From the NCBI GenBank assembly GCA_003646305.1, contig QNFJ01000028.1:1-15185 (forward strand): 15,185 nucleotides of DNA. Direction: 5' to 3'. The notes below the pieces were generated by a model. That model was not told the DNA's origin. It was given only the letters and a program-made list of their open reading frames with translations, and made no database searches. Of the stretch, positions 7,330 to 14,451 are shown piece by piece. Origin of the DNA: Gammaproteobacteria bacterium. GTDB lineage: Bacteria > Pseudomonadota > Gammaproteobacteria > Methylococcales > UBA2780. Position numbers and translations under genes: made by a program. Position 1 is the stretch's first letter. Each line of letters opens with the position of its first letter.

Positions 7330-10300
7330 TTAAGCGGCCTTATTTTTAAGGTTGGCAATCAATTTTGGATAACCATTTATGGAGCGCTTGATGGCAGGGA
7401 TATCAAAGATTGCGACCTGGTCGATAAGTTGCTGGGCGTAGTCACTAATTAACTTGAGTGGATAACGATTTGTTACTTCGATAAGTGCCTCTGCAAAGAG
7501 ATTGATTTCCGGAAGGTTATTACCTTCGGAAATGGTTTTGTACCGCGCTGACAAACTGTGAAGCTCGCCGAGTACAAAAGGCAGGACTTTATATTCAGCA
7601 TCAGATAGCTCAAGAGCTTCTGAAGGAATATTTTGTGGAGACTCCATCGTCTTGAAGGGTAAGAAATTAGATAGCAGATCAAGCAGGTCGGCTTTGAGAA
7701 CCGGTTTTCTCAAATAACCATCAAAATCGGCACTTTTAATCTGCTCAAATTCATCGGTCATGACTGATGCGGTCAATGCGACAATAGGGCTGTTTGAGAA
7801 CTGTTTAATCTCTCTGGCCGCTTGATAACCATCCATGACCGGCATGCGAATATCCATTAAGATAAGGTCGAAATGTTGTTGTTTTGCGAGATTAACGGCC
7901 TTCAAACCATTTTCTGCACTGGTAACGCTCAGGGCCGTTTCGGAAAAAGTTGCGATCATCAGTTCCCGGTTGTCATTTACGTCATCAACAATAAGGATGT
8001 TGGCAGGCATAAAGCGGATGGACGGATGATTCTTATCATCGATTGTTGATGGTGTTTTTAACGCGGCAATATCGACACCCGATAACTCGATGATAAAGGT
8101 TGAACCCTGCCCGAGCTGACTGGTTAAAGAAAGTGTTCCATCCATCATCTCGACCAGCCGTCTGCTGATTGATAAACCTAATCCCGTACCGCCATATGTT
8201 CTGGCATCCTGGCCGCTTGACTGGGCAAAATCCTGAAAAATAAGCTCCTGCTGATCTTCAGAGATACCAATTCCACTGTCTTCTATTTTAATCAACAGGT
8301 CTACCTTACTTCGAATTTCGTCTTCATTATCTGCCTGTAGATATATGCGGATAACACCTTGTTCGGTGAATTTAATGGCATTTCCGATCAGATTAAGTAA
8401 CACCTGGCGCAGACGAGCCTCATCAAGCTGTAAGCTTTGTGGAATGAGTGGGTCAATATCAAGGATCAGGCCGATATTTTTCTCAGCAACTTTTAGGCTG
8501 AAAATATCTCCTAGCTCGTGCAGCAGTTCCGCGGGGTTGCAGGGGTTTTTCTCAAGGTGCAATTTGCCCGCTTCAATTTTGGAAAGGTCTAAAATATCGT
8601 TAATCAGAACTAGCAGACTATTGCCCGCCGATTGAATGGTTTTAACAAATGAGAGAAGTCGTGGTTCTTGAATCTGTTCACCCAGTAGCCCGGTAAAACC
8701 GAGAATCGCATTCATTGGTGTGCGAATCTCATGGCTCATATTGGCCAAAAATTCAGATTTGGCACGGCTTGCCGTTTCGGCATATTCTTTCGCTTTACCC
8801 AGCGCCTCTTCCAGTTCAACCCGTTCGGTCATATCAACAGCGATCGATAGTAAAGCAGGCTTGTCATGATAGGTGATCGGAGTAATAGAGATCATCATCG
8901 AACGAACTTCACCATTAAGATTTAACATGGGAATAATTTTCTGCTCAATTATCCCTTTTTCAGACAATTCCTTCATAAGGGCCGTACGGTCGGCACTGTT
9001 CTCATAAAATTTGAGTATGTTATGGCGCTCGATCTCCTCTTTAGAAACATTATGGTCACTGAGTGCCTGTGGATTGGCCGACAAAATACGCCCATCAAAT
9101 GATGTAACAACAATTTGCAGTGGAATTTTATCGATCAATATTTGAGTCTGCTCTTCAGCGACTTTCCTGAGACGAACCTCTTTTGCCAGGTTTCTGTTCC
9201 AGTAAAGTGTGAAGGCGATAATGAGAAGCAGAGCAATTGCCACTTGAGCAACCAATTGGTAATTAATTTTTTCCAGGTACTCCTGTTTGCCCCATTTGTT
9301 GGCGATACGTTGTTTTTTATCGGGGCTTATGTTGTTGAGCGCACGATTAAACAAAGGAATTAAAGGTGCAAATTCTTTTCTCATGCCAAAAGCCAGTTGG
9401 GTGTCAAATTCAGTTTTGCCGACAACCCGAATATTATTGATACTCATTTCTGAGATTTGGTAGCTGGCCTGAGCCAGTGTGGCGAGCAATGCGTCGATTT
9501 TCCCCGTTGAGACAGCGGTAAGCCCTTCCCGAAGCGTTTTAACGGTTTTGAAGTTGATTTGTGGGTGCTGTTTAACGATTTGATCCAAATTGCCATAATC
9601 TTTAATAATGGCAATTTTTTTATCTTTTATCTGGCTTAGGTTTTCAACATATTGCTGGTCATCGCCCATGATGATAACAATCGGGCTGGAGAGGTAGTTT
9701 TCTGTAAAAGTTAAGTGGGATGGTAGTACCGTGTTTGTTGCAGAGAGTATATCTGCTTGTTTACGTTTAATTTTTTGGAGGGATTCGCTCCATGATTGAG
9801 TCGGCACAATGGTCAGTTTGATTCTCAGGCTTTGCTCAATTATTTTCAGGTAATCGGCCACCATGCCGACGTAATCACCTTGCGCGTTAAAGGCCTCATA
9901 AGGGAGCCAGTTTGGGTCGCCTGCAAAATGGATCTCCGGATGATTTTTTAACCATTCCCGTTCCGTAATATTCAGCTGAATAGTTGTGCTGATGGATGGT
10001 TGCTTTCCGAACCATTTTTTAGCGATAGTTCTTCTTTCTTCTTCTGAAATAGCATCCAGCCCCTTTTGAATAATTGAAGCGAGCGCTGTTTGCTCTTTTT
10101 GGGTGACAACGTGGATATGCCGCTTACCCAAGTGGCCGGTTGATTTAAAAGGGATGATGGTATTAATTCCTTTTAAATCGAAAGTATAGATAAGCGAGCC
10201 ATAGGTGTCGTAGAGAAGTTCTGCCCGTTTTTCCAGTACCGTGTCGATTGCCTCACTAAAGGTTTTAACCTGAACAATTTCTATTTCGGGGAAGTGTTTT

Positions 10301-11556
10301 TGTAAAAATTGTATATGTGCGTAGCCTTCGGGAACAGCAACACGCATATTGTTTAGATCTTCTAGCGTCTTCGCTTCGAGATCATCTCGAATAAAGAAAA
10401 AATCGAGCACTTCAAAGTAAGGTTTGGAAAAGTTTAGGTAGTGATTGCGCTCATCGGTGAAGTAAACGGCCCCCAATAAATCAATTTCTTTATTCTTTAT
10501 CCGTTGCAGATTTATCGACCAGGGGGCGATTTTTATATCAAAAGATAGTCCCGTTTTCTCTGCAATCAGTTGTAGGTAGTCATTGGCAATGCCACTATAC
10601 CCTCCCGTTTCGCTGACAAAATTAAAAGGGGTCCAGTCTGGGCTGCCACCGACAGAAGCAATAGGATGTTTTTTTAACCAGACTTTTTCTGTAGGGGTTA
10701 GCGTAACCGATTTTTTCTTTATTTTAGAGGTGACTCCGAGCCACCGGTTGTAAATAGCCTGGCGCTCTTCTTCTGTGATCGCATCTAAACCTTTTTGAAC
10801 AATTGAAGCCAGTTCTGGTGCGCCTTTTCGCGTAATAATGTAAATGGGATTTGTGCCCAGATTACGAGTCGATTTAAAAGGAATAATGGTATTTATACCC
10901 TCCTTTTTTAGCGCATGGGAGAGGACAGCGTAGGAGTCAAGAAGCATGTCTGCTCTATTTTCCAGAACGGCATCAATGGCTTCTGTAAAAGTGCTGACTG
11001 TAATGATTTCAATTTCTGGGAAGTGCTTTTTGAGTAACTCTTCCTGATAGTACCTTTCAGGTATGGCGACGCGTTTGCCATTGAGGTCTTTGAGTGTTTT
11101 GGCGGGTAGGTCGTCCCTCACAAAAAAGTAATCAAGCACATCAAAATAGGGCGATGAGAAGTTAACAAAATGGCTGCGTTCTTTTGTGTAATAGACGGCA
11201 CCTAGTAAATCAATTTTGCGCGCCTGAATTTTTTTTAGATGATTACTCCATTTGTCGATAGAAAGGACAAAGTTGAGACCTGTTTTTTGAGAAATTAACG
11301 TTAAATAGTCATTGGTAATACCGCTGTACTCCCCCTCTTCATTGACGAAATCAAAAGGTGCCCAGTCGGGTCCACCGCCCAGTAGCACTTCTGGGTGCTG
11401 TTCTATCCAGTGCTGCTCGGCTGCACTGAGGGTGACTTTTAACTGGGGGGCTGTAGCGTGACTAGCGTTGTAGAATAGCGTGATGCTGAGAAGGAAAAAA
11501 CGAATAAGCATTGTTACCCAGGCAATGGCGTGATGATCACGTGGGCGAAACTTCAT
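7330..11556 (-). CDS. Hybrid sensor histidine kinase with three periplasmic solute-binding domains (BvgS/EvgS-like)
   Basis: This is a 1408-residue inner-membrane kinase. In order it has: a signal peptide (hydrophobic 17-30, cleavage near 35); three family-3 solute-binding (Venus flytrap) domains at about 47-273, 290-516 and 532-755; one transmembrane helix (767-786); PAS (about 803-910); HisKA with SHEIRTP, phospho-acceptor His942; HATPase_c with N box NLIGNAIKF, G1 DSGIGI and G2 GGTGLGLSIS; and a receiver (1185-1295) with Asp1191-Asp1192, phospho-acceptor Asp1235 and Lys1284. The last 100 residues are helical but show no HxxKG Hpt signature. BvgS has two flytrap domains; this has three. The ligand is unknown. 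The ATG used here is 8 nt after the HD-GYP gene stop and lacks a Shine-Dalgarno. The second Met (16, at 11509-11511) would give a neater signal peptide and cannot be excluded. Confidence 0.95.
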   Translation of the reverse strand: MKFRPRDHHAIAWVTMLIRFFLLSITLFYNASHATAPQLKVTLSAAEQHWIEQHPEVLLGGGPDWAPFDFVNEEGEYSGITNDYLTLISQKTGLNFVLSIDKWSNHLKKIQARKIDLLGAVYYTKERSHFVNFSSPYFDVLDYFFVRDDLPAKTLKDLNGKRVAIPERYYQEELLKKHFPEIEIITVSTFTEAIDAVLENRADMLLDSYAVLSHALKKEGINTIIPFKSTRNLGTNPIYIITRKGAPELASIVQKGLDAITEEERQAIYNRWLGVTSKIKKKSVTLTPTEKVWLKKHPIASVGGSPDWTPFNFVSETGGYSGIANDYLQLIAEKTGLSFDIKIAPWSINLQRIKNKEIDLLGAVYFTDERNHYLNFSKPYFEVLDFFFIRDDLEAKTLEDLNNMRVAVPEGYAHIQFLQKHFPEIEIVQVKTFSEAIDTVLEKRAELLYDTYGSLIYTFDLKGINTIIPFKSTGHLGKRHIHVVTQKEQTALASIIQKGLDAISEEERRTIAKKWFGKQPSISTTIQLNITEREWLKNHPEIHFAGDPNWLPYEAFNAQGDYVGMVADYLKIIEQSLRIKLTIVPTQSWSESLQKIKRKQADILSATNTVLPSHLTFTENYLSSPIVIIMGDDQQYVENLSQIKDKKIAIIKDYGNLDQIVKQHPQINFKTVKTLREGLTAVSTGKIDALLATLAQASYQISEMSINNIRVVGKTEFDTQLAFGMRKEFAPLIPLFNRALNNISPDKKQRIANKWGKQEYLEKINYQLVAQVAIALLLIIAFTLYWNRNLAKEVRLRKVAEEQTQILIDKIPLQIVVTSFDGRILSANPQALSDHNVSKEEIERHNILKFYENSADRTALMKELSEKGIIEQKIIPMLNLNGEVRSMMISITPITYHDKPALLSIAVDMTERVELEEALGKAKEYAETASRAKSEFLANMSHEIRTPMNAILGFTGLLGEQIQEPRLLSFVKTIQSAGNSLLVLINDILDLSKIEAGKLHLEKNPCNPAELLHELGDIFSLKVAEKNIGLILDIDPLIPQSLQLDEARLRQVLLNLIGNAIKFTEQGVIRIYLQADNEDEIRSKVDLLIKIEDSGIGISEDQQELIFQDFAQSSGQDARTYGGTGLGLSISRRLVEMMDGTLSLTSQLGQGSTFIIELSGVDIAALKTPSTIDDKNHPSIRFMPANILIVDDVNDNRELMIATFSETALSVTSAENGLKAVNLAKQQHFDLILMDIRMPVMDGYQAAREIKQFSNSPIVALTASVMTDEFEQIKSADFDGYLRKPVLKADLLDLLSNFLPFKTMESPQNIPSEALELSDAEYKVLPFVLGELHSLSARYKTISEGNNLPEINLFAEALIEVTNRYPLKLISDYAQQLIDQVAIFDIPAIKRSINGYPKLIANLKNKAA
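10009..10689 (-). repeat. Second copy of duplicated solute-binding domain inside the kinase gene
   Basis: Residues 290-516 of the kinase. They align without gaps to residues 47-273 (encoded at 10738-11418). By hand I count about 133 identities in about 224 positions (roughly 59%), with long shared runs such as IDLLGAVY, KHFPEIEI and GINTIIPFKST. The third domain (9292-9963) aligns only loosely. This is the trace of a tandem in-frame duplication of one sensor domain. Confidence 0.85.
10738..11418 (-). repeat. First copy of duplicated solute-binding domain inside the kinase gene
   Basis: Residues 47-273 of the kinase, the partner of the repeat at 10009-10689. Similarity is still visible in DNA: the segments around 10051-10080 and 10785-10812, which encode SI(I/V)QKGLDAI, differ at only a few third positions. 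Both copies end in a similar (T/S)EEER...W(L/F)G segment, which marks the unit boundary. Confidence 0.85.
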
Positions 11557-11564
11557 TTAGTTGG

Positions 11565-12608
11565 TTATTTTATTTTGGCAATTGCGGCAAACTCATCGAG
11601 GTGTTCCAGAAAGATCGCAACGAGCTCAGGGTCAAACTGAGTTCCATCGTGATCCTTGATATAATTAACGACCTCATCAATATTCCATGCCTTTTTATAA
11701 CGCCTTGAGTGAGTAAGCGCGTCAAACACGTCAGCTAGGGCGACGATGCGGCCATAAATATGGATTTTGGAACCCTTTAGCCCACGTGGGTAGCCTTTAC
11801 CATTCCACTTTTCATGGTGCTCGTGAGCAATAATTGCTGCGGCACTCATGAGCTTTCGATCGGAGCAGCATAAAAGGTTGTAAGCATTACTGGTATGCGC
11901 TTTCATCTCATTAAACTCTTCCTCTGTGTAGCGGCCAGGCTTGTGAAGGATTTCATAAGGGATTGTCATCTTACCAATATCATGCATAGGCGACGCATGA
12001 CGTACAATTTCTGCATCGTCATCACTCAGGGCTGGATGATAATGAGCAAGCAGTGCAGATAGTTCGGAGACACGACGAATATGTTGGCCTGTTTCATCAG
12101 AAGTTGACTCCATTAACCCCGTCAACATCCAGATCATCTCTTTTTGATTGTTCTCAAGCTCGCTGAGTAACCGCTTGTGCTCAAACTTGATCTTTGTATT
12201 CAATGCAAGATTATTTTGCTGAAGTACCTTTTTCGCTTGGTACAACTGAGTATGGGTATTAACTCTTGCCAGTAGCTCTTCGGCATGAAAAGGTTTGGTA
12301 ATATAATCGACTGCACCCAGTGAAAAACCTTTCCGGATAGAATCAACATCAGTTTTTGCGGTTAGGAAGATAACGGGGATCTGTGCAGTGAGAGGATTTG
12401 ATTTCACCGTTTGGCAGACGCTAAAACCATCAGTCCCAGGCATCATAATATCCAGCAAAATCAGATCAAGCTGTCCAAAATCTCGCTCAATTAATTCAAG
12501 TGCCTCAGTTCCCTGTGTGGCGTAAGAAAAGGAGTAGCCATCTTCCTTAAGAATATTCATCACAACTTGAATATTATCCGTAACATCATCAACGATTAGA
12601 ATATGCAT
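11565..12608 (-). CDS. Response regulator with HD-GYP output domain (putative cyclic-di-GMP phosphodiesterase)
   Basis: This is a 347-residue cytoplasmic protein. A receiver domain starts right at the N-terminus (HILIVDD), with phospho-acceptor Asp in LILLDIMMPGTDG and Lys in DYITKPF. A coiled linker (AKKVLQQNNLALNTKIKFEHKRLLSELENNQ) leads to an HD-GYP domain with MHDIGKMTIP, the metal ligands of KAHT and AHEHHEKWNGKGYPRGLKG, and LADVFDALTHSRRYKK. All HD-GYP catalytic motifs are present, so it is probably active on c-di-GMP. I chose the ATG at 12606-12608 because AGGGA lies 4 nt upstream and it abuts the receiver domain. An in-frame ATG at 12672-12674 would add 22 unconserved residues and has no Shine-Dalgarno. 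It is followed after 8 nt by the hybrid kinase, its likely phosphodonor or partner. Confidence 0.93.
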   Translation of the reverse strand: MHILIVDDVTDNIQVVMNILKEDGYSFSYATQGTEALELIERDFGQLDLILLDIMMPGTDGFSVCQTVKSNPLTAQIPVIFLTAKTDVDSIRKGFSLGAVDYITKPFHAEELLARVNTHTQLYQAKKVLQQNNLALNTKIKFEHKRLLSELENNQKEMIWMLTGLMESTSDETGQHIRRVSELSALLAHYHPALSDDDAEIVRHASPMHDIGKMTIPYEILHKPGRYTEEEFNEMKAHTSNAYNLLCCSDRKLMSAAAIIAHEHHEKWNGKGYPRGLKGSKIHIYGRIVALADVFDALTHSRRYKKAWNIDEVVNYIKDHDGTQFDPELVAIFLEHLDEFAAIAKIK

Positions 12609-12645
12609 AAAATCCCTACTTTCCCAGCCTTGTCCTTCCTCGGAG

Positions 12646-12678
12646 AATATAGCAGAATGACTCGTCATGTCCATGACG
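12646..12678 (-). promoter_or_regulatory. Candidate promoter and operator of the HD-GYP/kinase operon
   Basis: On the minus strand, TGGACA (12668-12673) and TATATT (12646-12651) are each one mismatch from sigma-70 consensus and 16 bp apart, placing the transcript start near 12639. A perfect 16-bp dyad, CGTCATG-TC-CATGACG on the plus strand (12663-12678), is centred on the -35 box, the position of a repressor site. It also fits the downstream ATG at 12608, with a leader of about 30 nt. The regulator is unknown. Confidence 0.5.
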
Positions 12679-13280
12679 GCATCATGAAAGGAAAAGATTT
12701 GTGACTCTATTTTTTTAGATGTTTTTAGGAAGGCTCACGAAAGCCTTCACACAATTGCAAGTGAGTCGCTACCTCGTGAAAGGTTTTGGGACATCCAAGT
12801 CACCAAAATCGACTCGCAAACGCCACAGCCATTGTTGCCCAGACCGTCCTGCGCCCATGTCGTTCCGCGAAAACCTCGCAAGCTCGTTTCTGGCTACACA
12901 ACATTCCCTCAAATGACTGGGCGCGATCTTCGTATGCCTACTTTATTTCCCCTCTGGCGCTAAGCGAACACCATTCATTGGATTGTCTGGTTTCGCTGTT
13001 AGAACAAACACTCAAAACCTTCTAATGACCTTGCGGAACCTGACATTTTGGACATTTGTAATAATAAAGTCGTAATTAACAGCGCTCCCGAGAAAAGGTT
13101 AGTGGAGCATGTTGTAATGATAATTATATCCTCGCGAAACCTAACATGCAGTTATATGCCACCAGTTGAATTTGCTAAAAAAGCAGCATAATCTTGACCT
13201 TCTCCCTGAGGCTTCACATGATTTCCAGACTTGAATTTGTGGGCTAGAATTAGGTTTATTCCGCTCAATAAATAACATTT
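12679..13280. other. Non-coding stretch of about 600 bp with several imperfect hairpins
   Basis: No reading frame here looks like a gene: the longest plus-strand one (12786-13025, 79 residues) has no recognisable motif and no Shine-Dalgarno. Four inverted repeats are visible. The first is a 7-bp stem at 12729-12735/12742-12748. The second is a nested element, GAGTCG (12763-12768)/CGACTC (12810-12815), enclosing TTTTGG (12784-12789)/CCAAAA (12803-12808). The third is a 12-bp stem with small bulges at 12960-12972/12989-13002. The fourth is GCTCC (13084-13088)/GGAGC (13104-13108), extended by AACA/TGTT. None is followed by a T-run. The right end (13180-13280) holds candidate merR promoters. This could be a decayed mobile or integron-like segment, but that is inference. 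Confidence 0.55.
13222..13250 (+). promoter_or_regulatory. merR: Candidate merR promoter
   Basis: TTTCCA (13222-13227) and TAGAAT (13245-13250) are 17 bp apart, with four and five consensus matches. This places the start of transcription about 24 nt before the merR ATG. A weaker alternative is TTGACC (13194-13199) with CATGAT (13217-13222), also 17 bp apart. No MerR-type dyad is seen here, so autoregulation by MerR at its own promoter is not evident. Confidence 0.35.
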
Positions 13281-13673
13281 ATGTCCTTAACTATTGGAAA
13301 ACTCGCAAAACAGTCCGGAGTAACGATCGAGACAATTCGTTACTACCAGCGCAAAGGTTTGTTGGTTGAACCTGATAAGCCACTCTCGGGTTACCGCCTC
13401 TATTCTCAGGATGCGGTGAGTAGAATTCATTTTATTAAGCGCGCACAAAAATCAGGCTTCACCTTAAAAGAGGTCTCAGAACTCCTTTCACTCGATAACG
13501 GCCATTGTGAAGATGTAAGAAAAATGGCTGAACAGAAACGTGATCAGGTTGCGCATCAAATAAAGGATTTATCAATGCTACTCCATGCATTGAATGAGCT
13601 GGTGGCTGACTGTAAAAGTGGTTCTACAGTGAATCAGTGCGCATTGATTGATGCCTTTTCTGGCTTAAAGTAG
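13281..13673 (+). CDS. merR: Mercuric resistance regulator MerR
   Basis: MerR is a dimeric DNA-binding regulator that bends the over-long mer promoter and switches it on when one Hg(II) binds at the dimer interface. The 130 residues begin with the winged helix-turn-helix (LTIGKLAKQSGVTIETIRYYQRKGLL), then the second helix pair (GYRLYSQDAVSRIHFIKRAQKSGFTLKEVSELL) and a long dimerisation helix. Cys76 (GHCED), Cys111 (ADCKSG) and Cys120 (NQCALI) match the three Hg(II)-binding cysteines of Tn501 MerR (82, 117, 126), which separates it from Zn-, Cu- or Pb-sensing relatives. It is a little shorter than Tn501 MerR (about 144) at both ends. No good Shine-Dalgarno precedes the ATG. It is co-directional with merTPCA, not divergent as in Tn21 and Tn501. 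Confidence 0.95.
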   Translation: MSLTIGKLAKQSGVTIETIRYYQRKGLLVEPDKPLSGYRLYSQDAVSRIHFIKRAQKSGFTLKEVSELLSLDNGHCEDVRKMAEQKRDQVAHQIKDLSMLLHALNELVADCKSGSTVNQCALIDAFSGLK

Positions 13674-13705
13674 TTCTACAAAAATAGCGCTCTTTTGAAG
13701 AGAAC

Positions 13706-13737
13706 TTGACTCTGTTCCATGGTACGGAGTTTAAACT
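13706..13737 (+). promoter_or_regulatory. mer operator/promoter (MerR-binding dyad between -35 and -10)
   Basis: TTGACT (13706-13711) is the -35 box typical of mer promoters. The dyad ACTCTGT-N8-ACGGAGT (13709-13730), with one mismatch between arms, closely resembles the Tn21/Tn501 MerR operator with its ACTCCGT/ACGGA half-sites. The -10 is TTAAAC at 13731-13736 (19-bp spacer) or, a better match, TAAACT at 13732-13737 (20-bp spacer). Canonical mer promoters have 19 bp. Such long spacers block RNA polymerase until Hg-MerR twists the DNA. It lies between merR and merT and drives merTPCA. Confidence 0.88.
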
Positions 13738-13777
13738 TCTAGATAACAGCTTTATCGTGGTTATTTAGGAGGAAATC

Positions 13778-14143
13778 ATGCCAACCGAACAAGAGACAAC
13801 CGCTACCAAATCAAACTGGCTGGGCATCGGTGCCCTAATGGCCGCAATCGGCGCTTCAGCCTGCTGCGTCGGCCCTTTTTTGCTTTTATCTTTAGGGGTC
13901 GGTGGCGCTTGGATGAGTTCGCTCACCTCAATGGAGACAACTCGCCCGATTTTTATGGGGTTAGCTTTGCTTTTTATCGCCTTGGGCTTTCGGAAGCTCT
14001 ATCTGGTTCCTGATTGTTGCAAGGATGATGCTTGCGCACTGCCTGATGTTAAACGCCGACAAAGAGTTATCTTTTGGATTGGTAGCATCGCAATTTTACT
14101 TTTATTGGCATTCCCTTGGTATGTCGGTTTTTTCATGGAATAA
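13778..14143 (+). CDS. merT: Mercuric ion transporter MerT
   Basis: MerT is an inner-membrane protein that takes Hg(II) from MerP and brings it into the cytoplasm for MerA. It has 121 residues (Tn501 MerT 116). Three hydrophobic helices are visible at about 14-38, 55-75 and 97-119. The first holds the vicinal cysteines Cys29-Cys30 (SACCVGP) and is followed by the family block GVGGAWMSSLT. The cytoplasmic loop carries Cys80, Cys81 and Cys86 (DCCKDDACALP), where Tn501 has a single pair, so there is one extra cysteine. The start has a strong AGGAGG Shine-Dalgarno. The gene follows the mer operator and is the first of merT-merP-merC-merA, with merP 10 nt downstream. Confidence 0.97.
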   Translation: MPTEQETTATKSNWLGIGALMAAIGASACCVGPFLLLSLGVGGAWMSSLTSMETTRPIFMGLALLFIALGFRKLYLVPDCCKDDACALPDVKRRQRVIFWIGSIAILLLLAFPWYVGFFME

Positions 14144-14153
14144 GGAGCGGAAA

Positions 14154-14441
14154 ATGAAGCTTAAATCACTATTTGCATCACTGGTTATTTTGATCGCCTC
14201 TTCAATGTCATTACAGGCGGCTGAGCAGCAATCGGTAACGCTGGATGTTGAAAACTTTACCTGCACGATGTGTAAGTACACGATTAAAAAAGCACTCAAA
14301 AATGTTGAAGGGGTTGAGTCTGTTGATGTTAACCCAGACAACAAAACAGCCAGTGTTGTCTTTGATCCACAAAAAACCGCGATTGAAGCCTTAATAAATG
14401 CAACGACTCAGGCCGGTTACCCATCAACCGTAAAAGAGTAA
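14154..14441 (+). CDS. merP: Periplasmic mercuric ion binding protein MerP
   Basis: MerP is a small periplasmic HMA-fold protein that binds Hg(II) through two cysteines and hands it to MerT. It has 95 residues: a signal peptide (MKLKSL then a hydrophobic run, cleavage after SLQA near residue 22) and a ferredoxin-like HMA domain with Cys37 and Cys40 in FTCTMC, then TIKKALKNVEGVESVDV and a typical end, TQAGYPSTVKE. The usual GMTC is replaced by NFTC, a mild deviation that keeps both metal ligands. I chose the ATG at 14154 because AAGGAG, overlapping the merT stop, lies just upstream and it gives a clean signal peptide. A longer in-frame reading from 14025 would overlap merT heavily and spoil the signal peptide. 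Confidence 0.96.
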   Translation: MKLKSLFASLVILIASSMSLQAAEQQSVTLDVENFTCTMCKYTIKKALKNVEGVESVDVNPDNKTASVVFDPQKTAIEALINATTQAGYPSTVKE

Positions 14442-14451
14442 GGAATGCCTT

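Noticed and set aside
12728..12748. 7-bp hairpin (GAAGGCT/AGCCTTC) as an intrinsic terminator
   Set aside because: On neither strand is the stem followed by a run of T: on the plus strand the T-rich run precedes it, and on the minus strand A-rich sequence follows.
12786..13025. 79-codon plus-strand reading frame (and an overlapping 65-codon one at 12719-12916) in the gene-poor gap
   Set aside because: No Shine-Dalgarno, no recognisable domain or signal, composition rich in Ser/His/Arg as expected of chance frames, and the region folds into hairpins instead.
13137..13158. Core-like motifs ACCTAAC and GTTATAT suggesting an integron attC end
   Set aside because: The two are only a few bases apart and do not bracket a foldable attC stem, so this pair alone does not make a recombination site.
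13690..13702. Short hairpin TCTT-TTG-AAGA after merR as a merR terminator
   Set aside because: The stem is only 4-5 bp and AT-rich, with no T-run after it; it runs directly into the mer promoter.
14025..14153. Longer merP reading from the ATG at 14025
   Set aside because: It would overlap most of the end of merT and bury the signal peptide; the ATG at 14154 has an AAGGAG ribosome site and the family N-terminus.
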